DNA of 64,000 nt, taken from assembly GCA_024867545.1 (NCBI GenBank), contig JANFNE010000006.1, positions 310,001 to 374,000 on the forward strand, in the 5' to 3' direction. Made by a program: the position numbers and the translations under genes. Below are positions 39,622-49,994 of this stretch, in pieces (position 1 is the stretch's first letter; each line of letters begins with the position of its first letter). Source of the DNA: Phytopythium helicoides. Taxonomy: Eukaryota > Oomycota > Peronosporomycetes > Pythiales > Pythiaceae. The notes below the pieces were generated by a model. The model had not been told where the DNA came from. It did no database searches and saw only the letters and a program-made list of their open reading frames with translations.

Positions 39622-42600
39622 CTAGTTAGAACATTTGGTGCCGGACGGAGCAACTGCCGCTGTAGTTGAATAAATTCCATGTTCATGAGAAGCATCTTTA
39701 GCACTTGTCTTCTGAGTACGTGCTGGCAAATGGTTCCCTTTATTATTTGGACGAGGAACAGCGTCAAACAAATGACCAGCGCGTGAAAGCTCAAGTTGTA
39801 GGTAGTAGTACGATGCCCACATGACGCCGAGTTGTTCGTGATTAATCTCTTCATGAGATTCAAACGAGTGGGAGTCTTTTTGGCTGATTACAGAACTTGA
39901 TTTTTCGGTTTCAATGGTCTGCAACCCAGCCAGTGTTGATGATGCTTCGCTTCGTTCAGTTGACACTTCTGTCGCTCTTCTACTTTCGGAGATTCGCAAA
40001 TGATTCACCGAGCGCGATTGGGGATACAGCAAGTGCTCGGCTTGGCGGTATCGCCTGCGTCCAATCAACCATATGAGAACTCCTTCGATTGCACTTCCAT
40101 CAGCCTGGGCAGCTGTACATAGTCGTTCTTCCATACCACCGTGATGAGCAGTCCACGATTTCTGAAGTGCCAAAACAGTGCCAGCAGTTGAAACACCACC
40201 GACTTCGCCGGAAGGTCCAGTTGGGGTATAAGGTGGACGTATGAGCCAGTTGAGCAGTATTGGATGGCGCATTGATAGCACCAAAGCTGACATATCTTGA
40301 AGACTCGCTGCTACTACTCGATTGCTTGACGTTCTAGCTGCAAGACCAAGAACAGCGTGCTCTATGCTTTTCATATCTGCGTGAACAAGCCGATCAAGAG
40401 TCTCCGTTAAATCAAGCTTGTCTGCCACCACTGAAATTAGGGTCGTAGATTTGACGCCGATCAAAAGCAAATGCTTGCTATTGCTTGTGCCATGCAAATT
40501 GCAGTGTTGAATATGCTGGACTTTATCAAGCTTGGCTGCGGACGCATACAACTCTGCAAGTTGGGTATAGGTGAGAGTTCCAATGACTGTTCTCATCCCA
40601 TACTCCCACGAAGCTGATGAGGCGGCTGGTGTTCGAAGTGGCAGTGCCTGGGGCTGACCATTTGTCATTACATGGACAAATTCACGAAACGAGAGCCTAG
40701 CACCGTCTTCAAAAGTGGAGCTAGGGTGGATATCAGAAAGCGCTGAACGAAAGGCAACATTCAGTGGCTGCTCTAACTCCCCAACTCGCTCAAGCCAAGC
40801 ACGAGCAATAACAGCAACTGCTACTTGCAGCGGAACAATCATAGAGTCGGTGAGTACCCCATTTGGCTGTTGATGGCTTGGATTATTTCCAGCAGATAAG
40901 ATGTTATACGGCCCGGGAGTTGTTGCCTGAAGAAGTGAGACAGTTGCGGGGATAGCATGCTGATCAAGCAATTTAGCACTGTCATCAAGGGATATAGCTG
41001 GTGCTGAAGGTTGGTGGGTTGCCAACCCTGCTACGTATACTAGCAACAGTTTGGCTGACTCTAGCAAAACAAAAGGCTGTGACGGGTATATCGAAAAAGT
41101 TGTGGGTGCTTTGTTGGCTCGTGGTGACGTTGGAGTGGGCGGAATCGATGAAGAATGATTATCAGTGGACGACGGAGCATTGAACAATACGGTATTAGAC
41201 GCACCAAATCCATTTGACGAAGTTGGTGAGGCTGCCTGAGATGCTGCTACCCAGATATCAAAGGAGCTTCCTCCTCCTCCCGCAATATGCAGTTTCTTCT
41301 TCTCAATGGCGACTTGTGCTAGCAATCGTTGACAGTGAGAGACGACTGCAAACAGCCTTCGAGGAATACTCATCGCCTGGTGTGTGGGTCTAGGAAGATA
41401 GTAAAGCTTTGTCAGTATAGCAAAGAAATAAATGACTTCGTGACACGCGGCTGCTGCAAGTACGTGCTGCCCAAGACTCGCTCCGGCGACCAGCGTAGGT
41501 ACTGATGCGGATGTCTTGGACAATACCACCTGGATACTGGAGAATAGGCGAACAAACTCGCATTCCGCAACACCAACATCCCCATCTGTTGCATCTAGGG
41601 TTAGTGCATATATTGCCCGCACAATTGACTCAGGTGAACGCATCGAATCACAACATTCTGGCTCAGCTTGATGTATAGTTGCAGCTGAAATTGAGTCTGA
41701 GCCCGGGAGTACACTTGCAAGCGATACTCCTAGTTGAGGTACATGATGCTGTGATGATTGCGCTAAAGACCATGACGCCGATGTCGATACGCTTGACGTC
41801 TCACCTATATACTGTGCGAGACGTTCATAAATGATTTGAATTCGAACTACTAATTCGTCTTGAGATAATGCCACCACTGTGCTGAGACTCGGGGTACTGG
41901 GTTGTCGAGGACGTTGTGAGACTGGAGGATATTGGAGGAGGAGGAGTTTGAAGTGTTTCGGGAGCTTGTGCACAGCACGATCCAATCGAATCATCACCAT
42001 TTGAGATTGTGGTTGATGCTCACCGTTCGTATCCAAAGCTGGTCGCTGAGCTTTGAACATAGCGCTTCCTCTCCTACGCCCACTCCCAATCGTGACACCT
42101 GCAGAAGAGGAATCAGGATAGGAAGTAATCTCATGATGATCTGCGTGAACAGCAAACGAGGAAGATACAAAGCTCTGAGAACCTGCGAACGAAGTTGCTG
42201 CTATCGTGCAATATGCTAATGATCTCAGGAAAGTGCGCGCGTTTGTAAGTCCATCATGAGCAAGTGATTCAGGAAATTGCGTATATGCGTCTCGTCTTCG
42301 ATATGGGCTAGCTTGCTTTGCAATTGTTGTCACAATTCCTCGCTTTCCTAGAGGTCTTTCGCCAGTTGTCTCTGCGTACACAACCTCTATTGCGCGTAAG
42401 GCTTCACTTAATTCTCGGAGCGTCTCGAGCTCATGTTGTGAGATTTGAGCGATCAAATGACTCGCCGAGGCCGGTGACTGCAGTGGTGAATGTTGCTCTA
42501 CACCTGTTATTGAGGGAGAAGCACTTTTTGCGGTGGAGCTACCACCTTCGTTATTGGACCTTTCCATGGCTAGATTTATTGTTGTTGACTCTAGAACATC

Positions 42601-44331
42601 GCGAGCCTCTCGGTGCTCGTCAAGGTGAAGATAACTTCGGCAAAGTACTAACAGATGAGACAAATAGACCAAGTGATGGCGTAGACTACCATCAAGTAGG
42701 GCTGCTCCCGGTGCCAGGAGCTCGTATCGTTGAGCTAATGATGAACTACCATCGTCTCTATATGTTGACATTTCGTTTACCCCTGTCGCAATCTTTTCGG
42801 GTTCATCGTGAGACGTGGTGGTAGATTCATTTTTCATCTCACACCAGGCCGAGACGTTGGAGCTCTCAGCCAACCGCGAAAGACTTCGAAGCATCAGCGC
42901 CTTGCAATGACCGTGCCATCGTTCTTCCTGAGCAATGTGATCAGCTTCCTGTTGCTCCAGCTCCCATAATCTAACTGAAGACATGTTGCGAGTCTGTAAT
43001 TGTTCGATTCGTGTTTCACAATCACGAATCGTCGTTTGAATCTCGAGCTTAGCATCGCGTAACCTAAGAAGCTCAACTTGTGCTGACCTACGCTGCTTCT
43101 CGACTTCAGTAAGCGTGTGATCGAACTCTTCAATCGGAATTTCACACAGCTGGAGCCATGCAAATTGCGCCAGCTCTTGTGTAAACACATTGGTCTGCCT
43201 CACGGTCTCGTTGAGGCAGAGAATTATTAATGACAAGTATTGGGTTGATTCAATCTTCTCTAAAGAGTAGAGTCTTCGAGCAGTTATTCGACTTGAATCT
43301 TCACCTGCTGTTTGAATTTGATGCATCCCAACTACTGTTCGAGTTGCTGCACTGGAACCGTATACATGTGCATGAGTCTCGCCAGAATCGGTTGTAGAAA
43401 AGAATTGCTGTTTCGACAGCTTTCGCTTCACACGGGTGAGGGCAGCTTTTCTTTGATCTCCATCGAGGTGGGACCATTGCATTGAAAGTCGGTCGTTTTC
43501 ATTCGATGACCGTGAAGGTGCGGGTACTTTTCGGGATCGATCAAGATTTTGATACTGCTTCTGTCGCTGATCCGCAATCAGTTGCTCAACGCTTTCGCCG
43601 AAGTAGAGTGCTAGCTCGAGAATTGCCTCTTCGTGAGCGCTCAATTCGATAAGAGTTTTTGCTTTGGGCGTAATTGGAGCCGCATTGGTCCTTGACGACA
43701 TCCATTGAGGGTGAGTTGGGCTCAACGCATTCAGCCTACCGCTACTATCAGCGTTGGAGTTGACCTTCGATATGGGTTCTTCGCGACGAAGCTGCTGTAG
43801 AATCCTAGGGGAAAGCTGGGCGGCCATGGGCTGATGTCGTGGCGCTGACACAATCTTAACCGGGAGATAGGAAACAGTCACCTTGGCATTTCGGCTACGC
43901 TTCACAGACACCGGAGAGCGCAGTACGGGCGAGCATAATGGTAATCGTGCTTTGTCTTTTGCCTCATCTTCACTCAAGTTGCCAGTGTTGAGGAGGTACG
44001 CGACATACTCGTCGATGCTTTGGACGCAACCGCGCAGCCGTTCATCAGGTAGAAGCTCGTCGACCAGCACGCGCAGAAAGCCCACATAAAGCTGAGCTTT
44101 AGTCGTCCCACTGTGGAATTCGCTGCTCTTGATGGTTGCGTCTATCCAGACGGCCAGGTTCGCGAACACGGCTGCGAACCCATGATCACCTTCATCCGTT
44201 TGCTGGGCATGGTGGCGCGCCACGAGGCTCTGACGAAATGTGTCTGCACGAACGCCGCCCCCAACGGCCTCCAGTTGGCGCAGCAGGTCTGACACATGCG
44301 CCCCACGGTGCCGTAGCGGCAGTCCACTCAT
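39622..44331 (-). CDS. Large hypothetical protein (1569 aa)
   Basis: A single exon encoding a very large, mostly hydrophilic protein that I do not recognise. The start at 44331 (MSGLPLRHRG) was chosen over the ATG at 44427 because the latter's first codons lie in a near-perfect DNA palindrome next to a transposon. The N-terminal 150 residues look folded (HVSDLLRQLEAVGGG, AVWIDATIK, VGFLRVLVDELLP). Then come a basic linker, a coiled-coil-prone stretch (VEKQRRSAQVELLRLRDAKLEIQTT), and long Ser/Thr/Gln-rich parts with helical blocks (FVHVMTNGQP, LIWLIGRRRYRQAEHLLYP). The repeated helical, leucine-rich composition could fit an alpha-solenoid scaffold, but that is a guess. No signal peptide or membrane segment is apparent. 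Confidence 0.78.
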   Translation of the reverse strand: MSGLPLRHRGAHVSDLLRQLEAVGGGVRADTFRQSLVARHHAQQTDEGDHGFAAVFANLAVWIDATIKSSEFHSGTTKAQLYVGFLRVLVDELLPDERLRGCVQSIDEYVAYLLNTGNLSEDEAKDKARLPLCSPVLRSPVSVKRSRNAKVTVSYLPVKIVSAPRHQPMAAQLSPRILQQLRREEPISKVNSNADSSGRLNALSPTHPQWMSSRTNAAPITPKAKTLIELSAHEEAILELALYFGESVEQLIADQRQKQYQNLDRSRKVPAPSRSSNENDRLSMQWSHLDGDQRKAALTRVKRKLSKQQFFSTTDSGETHAHVYGSSAATRTVVGMHQIQTAGEDSSRITARRLYSLEKIESTQYLSLIILCLNETVRQTNVFTQELAQFAWLQLCEIPIEEFDHTLTEVEKQRRSAQVELLRLRDAKLEIQTTIRDCETRIEQLQTRNMSSVRLWELEQQEADHIAQEERWHGHCKALMLRSLSRLAESSNVSAWCEMKNESTTTSHDEPEKIATGVNEMSTYRDDGSSSLAQRYELLAPGAALLDGSLRHHLVYLSHLLVLCRSYLHLDEHREARDVLESTTINLAMERSNNEGGSSTAKSASPSITGVEQHSPLQSPASASHLIAQISQHELETLRELSEALRAIEVVYAETTGERPLGKRGIVTTIAKQASPYRRRDAYTQFPESLAHDGLTNARTFLRSLAYCTIAATSFAGSQSFVSSSFAVHADHHEITSYPDSSSAGVTIGSGRRRGSAMFKAQRPALDTNGEHQPQSQMVMIRLDRAVHKLPKHFKLLLLQYPPVSQRPRQPSTPSLSTVVALSQDELVVRIQIIYERLAQYIGETSSVSTSASWSLAQSSQHHVPQLGVSLASVLPGSDSISAATIHQAEPECCDSMRSPESIVRAIYALTLDATDGDVGVAECEFVRLFSSIQVVLSKTSASVPTLVAGASLGQHVLAAAACHEVIYFFAILTKLYYLPRPTHQAMSIPRRLFAVVSHCQRLLAQVAIEKKKLHIAGGGGSSFDIWVAASQAASPTSSNGFGASNTVLFNAPSSTDNHSSSIPPTPTSPRANKAPTTFSIYPSQPFVLLESAKLLLVYVAGLATHQPSAPAISLDDSAKLLDQHAIPATVSLLQATTPGPYNILSAGNNPSHQQPNGVLTDSMIVPLQVAVAVIARAWLERVGELEQPLNVAFRSALSDIHPSSTFEDGARLSFREFVHVMTNGQPQALPLRTPAASSASWEYGMRTVIGTLTYTQLAELYASAAKLDKVQHIQHCNLHGTSNSKHLLLIGVKSTTLISVVADKLDLTETLDRLVHADMKSIEHAVLGLAARTSSNRVVAASLQDMSALVLSMRHPILLNWLIRPPYTPTGPSGEVGGVSTAGTVLALQKSWTAHHGGMEERLCTAAQADGSAIEGVLIWLIGRRRYRQAEHLLYPQSRSVNHLRISESRRATEVSTERSEASSTLAGLQTIETEKSSSVISQKDSHSFESHEEINHEQLGVMWASYYYLQLELSRAGHLFDAVPRPNNKGNHLPARTQKTSAKDASHEHGIYSTTAAVAPSGTKCSN

Positions 44332-44405
44332 GGTGGTGCTGGCGAGTCGCGCATTGCGCGCACGTTGAAGTTGATACGTAGCTGCTCGCGTCGCTTCGCA
44401 CACAT

Positions 44406-44434
44406 ACCGGTATTGATTCGAAATCAATACCGGT
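44406..44434. repeat. 29-bp near-perfect palindrome
   Basis: Two 13-bp arms (ACCGGTATTGATT and its exact reverse complement) surround a CGA centre. It lies about 75 bp upstream of the chosen start of the 1569-residue protein and overlaps the first bases of the left target duplication of the adjacent element. It could be a dimeric transcription factor site. Confidence 0.85.
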
Positions 44435-44440
44435 TGGAGG

Positions 44441-45124
44441 TGGCACTTGTTATCGCAACACTAGAGTGTCGCCGATCGACTACACTAAGCTTTAGTGTCG
44501 TCGATGGTCTACACTAAACTGTCGAGAAGTACCGTGCTGATGTAATTTACGTGTATTTTTCATCATACTATACTGTGTAGTATACATTGCGCCTGGATAG
44601 TCGAGACAAGGCGGACACTCGTGCGTTGGCTGCCGCGTGCGGACTTTTCGGTCAAGGGGCCCGCCCCTCTCTTCGCTCCGCTGCGCTCCGCTCGGGGGGC
44701 GCCGCTGCGCGGCCTGCCCCACCCTTGACCTCCAAGTCCCCCGCTCCGCCCGCACGGTGTCTAGAAAAAAAAAAATAACGCGTTGCAGCGCTCGCTCGCC
44801 GCGTGCGACCCCGCCTAATCGGCGGGCGTTGGTATCCGTGTATGCCAATAGTGAGACTCGCGCTCGCCCTCGTCCAAAATGTTGGCGGAGGCGGGACTCG
44901 AACCCTCGCCTTAAGAGTGGAACACTGGTGAATAGCCTGACCGGACACCATGCTCACGAACTGTTTGCTGAAACTGGCTTCAATAGTACACATCCACTAT
45001 ACAATGCTATGCTTTGCTATACATTTCCCCTTTTCTAGCCCATGTAATTTACTTATGGGTACGAAAGTAGTGTAGGTGATCAGCGACACTAGTGCCCATT
45101 TTTAGTGTTGCGATAATCAGTGCC
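44441..45124. mobile_element. Non-autonomous hAT-like inverted-repeat element
   Basis: A 684-bp element without a transposase. GTTGGAGG occurs immediately outside both ends (44433-44440 and 45125-45132), an 8-bp target duplication as in hAT elements. Outer ends pair as GGCACT-nn-TTATCGCAACACTA read inward from both sides (two mismatches). A second inner block (GTGTCGC, GATC, CTACACTA) pairs too, displaced by about 11 bp on the right. A further copy of the inner block occurs at about 44493-44516. The interior is GC-rich and carries Pol III-like boxes. Confidence 0.8.
44765..44957 (-). ncRNA. Possible Pol III (tRNA-derived SINE-like) transcript
   Basis: On the minus strand, a perfect B box (GGTTCGAGTCC, 44894-44904) lies about 46 nt downstream of a weak A-box-like TGGTGTCCGGTCAGG (44936-44950). 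A T11 run (A11 at 44765-44775 on the plus strand) could terminate Pol III about 190 nt downstream. A tRNA cloverleaf does not close: the acceptor strands do not pair. It could be the remnant of a tRNA-derived SINE carried inside the hAT-like element. Confidence 0.35.
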
Positions 45125-45564
45125 GTTGGAGGACGGACGTGATGCACTGCCATAATCGATCGCCCTCGTAAGCCGTTTCGCTTGCGGCGTCATCCCCACG
45201 TCGTGAATACATCACGAGACATGCGGCGCTGCTGTTCTCGAAGGCACCTTCGCCCCCGTATACTGAATTCCAGTCAAACGGCCTCAGCGAGTGCTGCGTG
45301 ATCGCCTGAGGCTATCAATATCACAGCACACGGTGCAGCTAGTCGACGTCATCGTATCAAGTGTCGCAGGTTGGCGAACCATGTCATCCCCATCATCTCT
45401 TCTTTTCCTCCAATCAGAAGCGTCAAACCCGTGACACATGCCAATTTACGCTCTATCATTGGCCCATCAACCTTAATAATCAGCCAATCATCGATCGGAG
45501 CTGCTCGCTGAGCCGACCCAACTCAAGGCCTCCCCCCATGCCATTCCGCCCGCATTGACCAGCA

Positions 45565-45580
45565 GCTCATTCCTCAATTG
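45565..45580 (+). promoter_or_regulatory. Oomycete initiator (Inr/FPR) of the glutaredoxin gene
   Basis: GCTCATTCCTCAATTG matches the oomycete core promoter consensus GCTCATTYBNCAWTTT at nearly every position and lies 71 bp upstream of the ATG at 45636. Transcription likely starts here. Confidence 0.8.
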
Positions 45581-45584
45581 CCCA

Positions 45585-45611
45585 GCTCCAGCTCCAGCTC
45601 CAGCTCCAGCC
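45585..45611 (+). repeat. CAGCTC hexamer repeat in glutaredoxin leader
   Basis: Four to five tandem CAGCTC/CAGCCC units between the initiator and the start codon. Confidence 0.8.
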
Positions 45612-45635
45612 CCCTCCCTCCCCAAGCAGAAAACA

Positions 45636-45950
45636 ATGGTCAGTGCCCGTGAGACCGTGGAGACCAAGGTGTCGTCGTCGCCTGTCGTCGTGTACAGCAA
45701 GAGCTACTGCCCGTACTGCGCCAAGACCAAGAAGCTGCTCAAGGACCTGGACGTCAAGTTCGATGTGATCGAGCTGGACGAGATCGCCGACGGCGAGGAC
45801 CAGCAGGACGCGCTCAAGGCCATCACGGGCCAGAGCACCGTGCCCAACACGTTCATCAACGGCAAGTCGGTCGGCGGCAACTCGGACGTGCAGAAGCTGC
45901 ACAAGAACGGCGAGCTGGTGCCCCTGCTCCAGGCCGCCGGCGCCGTTTGA
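45636..45950 (+). CDS. Dithiol glutaredoxin (CPYC)
   Basis: A single exon gives 104 residues, normal for class I glutaredoxins. The active site is CPYC (C25-C28) in VVVYSKSYCPYCAKTKKLL. The TVP cis-proline motif (STVPNTFINGKSVGG) and the GG-D glutathione-binding turn (GGNSDVQKL) are intact. It should reduce protein and glutathione disulfides in the cytosol using glutathione; there is no targeting peptide. The frame is open to 45555, but AAACAATGG gives a good start context at 45636 and removes a low-complexity Pro/Ala leader encoded by the hexamer repeat. Confidence 0.96.
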   Translation: MVSARETVETKVSSSPVVVYSKSYCPYCAKTKKLLKDLDVKFDVIELDEIADGEDQQDALKAITGQSTVPNTFINGKSVGGNSDVQKLHKNGELVPLLQAAGAV

Positions 45951-46329
45951 ATCGCGAAGCTGTAGGTGTCGACGTGCTCCCCTCCAGCAAGCGATAACCA
46001 CTGCAATACCATCTATAGTCTTGATTCAAATCCCTTTGGTTGTTCCTCGTTTGTGAGTTGTGGATCCCTCAAAGTGTCATTGATGCATCCTTCTTAACTC
46101 TCTCCACTCCATTGCGTAGCATCACATTCTAGCTCATCGTCCCTCTACGCAGCTCTGTATCAATGAAAGCAGCTTCATTAGCTGCTCATTGCAGCAGGAT
46201 CCTCAGCCTCAAAATCCTATCTCCATGGCCACGTCAGTCCCCAAGGACGACCTCCTGGTCACTACTACAAACCTCCCACTTGAATGCCACTCTCGCCATA
46301 CAAAGCGCAAGTGAACCAGTCCATTCGCC
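45951..46329. other. Gap between glutaredoxin and RNF113 genes
   Basis: 379 bp of 3' and 5' flanking sequence. No further gene or repeat was recognised. Confidence 0.5.
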
Positions 46330-47802
<1,473 letters not shown>

Positions 47803-48319
47803 GAGCTTTGGATTATGCTAATGTTCTTCAACCACCGCCTCGACCCCATGCATGAATCGCGCCGCGATTGCCAAGAGACGAGGTGAATCACCGTGAACGT
47901 CTCCGTTGCTGCAAAAGATTGTGCTCGTCTTTCGAGTCGATCCCACCTTTGTGCCTGAGGATCTGAAGCCACTGGCTCCCGCACACCTTGCACCATACTC
48001 CGTGCAAGTGGAAAAAAATGTAGCTATGCCACGGGGGACGCGACCTGTCCTTGTTGAACTGTGTGCGTGGCGGGAGCTTCCCATCGATGGCGATTGGTGA
48101 GTGGTGTTGCGTGTACTGTGACTTACTCCCTCTATTTACTAGCGCAAAGAGGGAATTTCCACGATGGAACGCTTGCTGCGATGGCCTGTCCTCGTTCTTT
48201 GATTCCGCACCGGTTTCACATGCTGAGCACCCTCTACCCCGATCCACTCACTGCACCATGCCGGTCACATTTGCCTTGAGACCACTCGCCAATCTTCCTC
48301 CAAGAGCACAAGTCAAGCC
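47803..48319. other. Gap upstream of the third esterase
   Basis: 517 bp with no supported gene. The inverted-duplication promoter initiator (TCATTCTTCATTT) is not visible here, so this paralog probably has different regulation. Confidence 0.5.
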
Positions 48320-49861
48320 ATGCGGTTCCTGGTATCGCTGCTCGCTTTGGCCGCTTTCTCGGCGGCCGACGCCTCGTCCTTCTCGTTCGCGCCAGGCTCC
48401 AAGCTCCCGCAAGTGCAGCTCGACTACTCGACTGTGCGTGCGGCGGCTGGCAACACCTCGATCGGCTACTACAAGTTTCAGAACATCCGCTTCGCCTCGG
48501 CTCCAACGGGAGACCTCCGCTTCGCAGCTCCGCAATGGCCGACGAAAGAGACACAAGTCAACAACGGATCGCTCGCAGCTGCCAATGTTGCGTGTGCCAC
48601 GACCGAAGACTGCCTATTTCTCGACATCTACGCTCCAGCGGATGCTCTTGGCCGCAACCTACCCGTCATGGTGTTCACGTTCGGTGGTCGATTCGTGCTC
48701 GGCTCCAAGACACAGGCCACAACCCCCGAGGGCCTCTTCGATCTCAGCAAGGACTTTATCTACGTCGCTTACAACTACCGCCTCGGCATCACGGGCCTCG
48801 CCACTGGCCCGACGTACCAGCACCAAGGTGGCGTGTCCAACCTCGCCCTTTGGGATGCGCAGCATGCCTTCAAGTGGACAAAGAAGTACATCAGCAAGTT
48901 CGGTGGCAACCCGAACGACATCACGGCTGTCGGTTTCTCGGCTGGAGGCTCCAACCTCCTCTTCCAGTTGACTCGTCTCGGTGGCGATGCTGAGCAGCTT
49001 TTCCAGAAGGCCTACTTCATGTCGCCAGCTTACATCCCTGGTGCAGGTCACGAGCACGGTGAGGCTTTTTGGCAGAATGTGTCCTCGGCTGTGGGCTGCA
49101 CTGGCGGAGACCTGAGCTGCATGCGTCAAGTCAACTTTACGACGCTCACGACTGCCACAAGCCAGGCCATCACCAACTACACGTACAAGTTGCAGCCTCG
49201 CGTCGACGGCTACTTCGTCACGGACACGTTCGAGTCTCTGCTGTACCAGGGTCGCTTCAACTTCAACGGGCCGATTGTGGTGACGCATGAGCTGCATGAA
49301 ATCAACGCCGCGGCAGTTGCAGGCGTAAGCACAGAGGATGACATTCGAAAATATCTCCGCATCTTCCTGCCTGCCATCACGGACGCCAAGATCGACGAGG
49401 TGCTGCAGCTGTACCCTGCATCCAACTATGCGAGTGCGGGACTGCGGTTTGCCGACATTGAGCAGTCGTTCGAGCACACGGCCAAGGACTACGCTATCAC
49501 GCAGGCGTTCAACAACCAGACGTGGAACGCTGTGGTGGCGCTCAACTCGGCCTCGCACGGCATCGACCAGAACTACTACTTCTACCGCACGTACAACATT
49601 ACGGACCTGCCCCCAATTACGTCGGCGCTCCCGATTGTGACGCCTGACCCGGCGATCGCCATCAAGATGCAAAAGTACTTGCTGTCTTTCGTGCTCACGG
49701 GAAACCCGAACACCAAGTGGGCCAACGACAAACTCTACTGGCCACGCTACAACGAGTCGCCCAATGGCGTGCAGCTTGTGTTCAATACGACCTTTTCGAC
49801 CGGAGATGACGAGCTCGCCAACGACCGCAGCAAGTTCTGGAACAAAGCGCTCTGGTACTAG
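48320..49861 (+). CDS. Secreted type-B carboxylesterase, third paralog
   Basis: A 513-residue alpha/beta hydrolase, clearly paralogous to the inverted pair (shared YKFQNIRFA, GDLRFAAPQWP, TTPEGLFDLSKDFIYVAYNY and LTGNPNTKWAN blocks). It lacks the poly-Asn and Ser/Thr stalk, and the signal peptide (MRFLVSLLALAAFSAADA) runs almost directly into the catalytic domain. The nucleophile elbow GFSAGGSN and the late SHGIDQNYYFY block are intact. The oxyanion loop reads TFGGRF where the pair has SYGGGF, so its third Gly is Arg. Several NxS/T sites suggest glycosylation. It is about 9.4 kb from copy B in the same orientation and may represent the older, stalk-free form of the family. Confidence 0.93.
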   Translation: MRFLVSLLALAAFSAADASSFSFAPGSKLPQVQLDYSTVRAAAGNTSIGYYKFQNIRFASAPTGDLRFAAPQWPTKETQVNNGSLAAANVACATTEDCLFLDIYAPADALGRNLPVMVFTFGGRFVLGSKTQATTPEGLFDLSKDFIYVAYNYRLGITGLATGPTYQHQGGVSNLALWDAQHAFKWTKKYISKFGGNPNDITAVGFSAGGSNLLFQLTRLGGDAEQLFQKAYFMSPAYIPGAGHEHGEAFWQNVSSAVGCTGGDLSCMRQVNFTTLTTATSQAITNYTYKLQPRVDGYFVTDTFESLLYQGRFNFNGPIVVTHELHEINAAAVAGVSTEDDIRKYLRIFLPAITDAKIDEVLQLYPASNYASAGLRFADIEQSFEHTAKDYAITQAFNNQTWNAVVALNSASHGIDQNYYFYRTYNITDLPPITSALPIVTPDPAIAIKMQKYLLSFVLTGNPNTKWANDKLYWPRYNESPNGVQLVFNTTFSTGDDELANDRSKFWNKALWY

Positions 49862-49994
49862 ATAAGCGGGTCCGCAGCAGACAGAAATGAACATTGAGCC
49901 ATAAGCCATAAAGCAACATACCGAGCGTTGCTGATTGACGAATTAAATACTTTCCTCCTCGTGTCCATCCTACACTAATGATAGCATCCCTTGC

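Larger units (their letters stand above)
45125..45635. other. Glutaredoxin promoter region
   Basis: About 500 bp upstream of the glutaredoxin ATG. It contains CCAAT-type boxes (ATTGGCCC near 45458, GCCAAT near 45440 and 45483), the initiator at 45565 and a CAGCTC repeat. No gene is seen. Confidence 0.55.

Noticed and set aside
44881..44957. tRNA gene on the minus strand
   Set aside because: The T-arm and B box look right, but acceptor strands (GTGAGCA against CTCCGCC) and anticodon arm do not pair; kept only as a SINE-like candidate.
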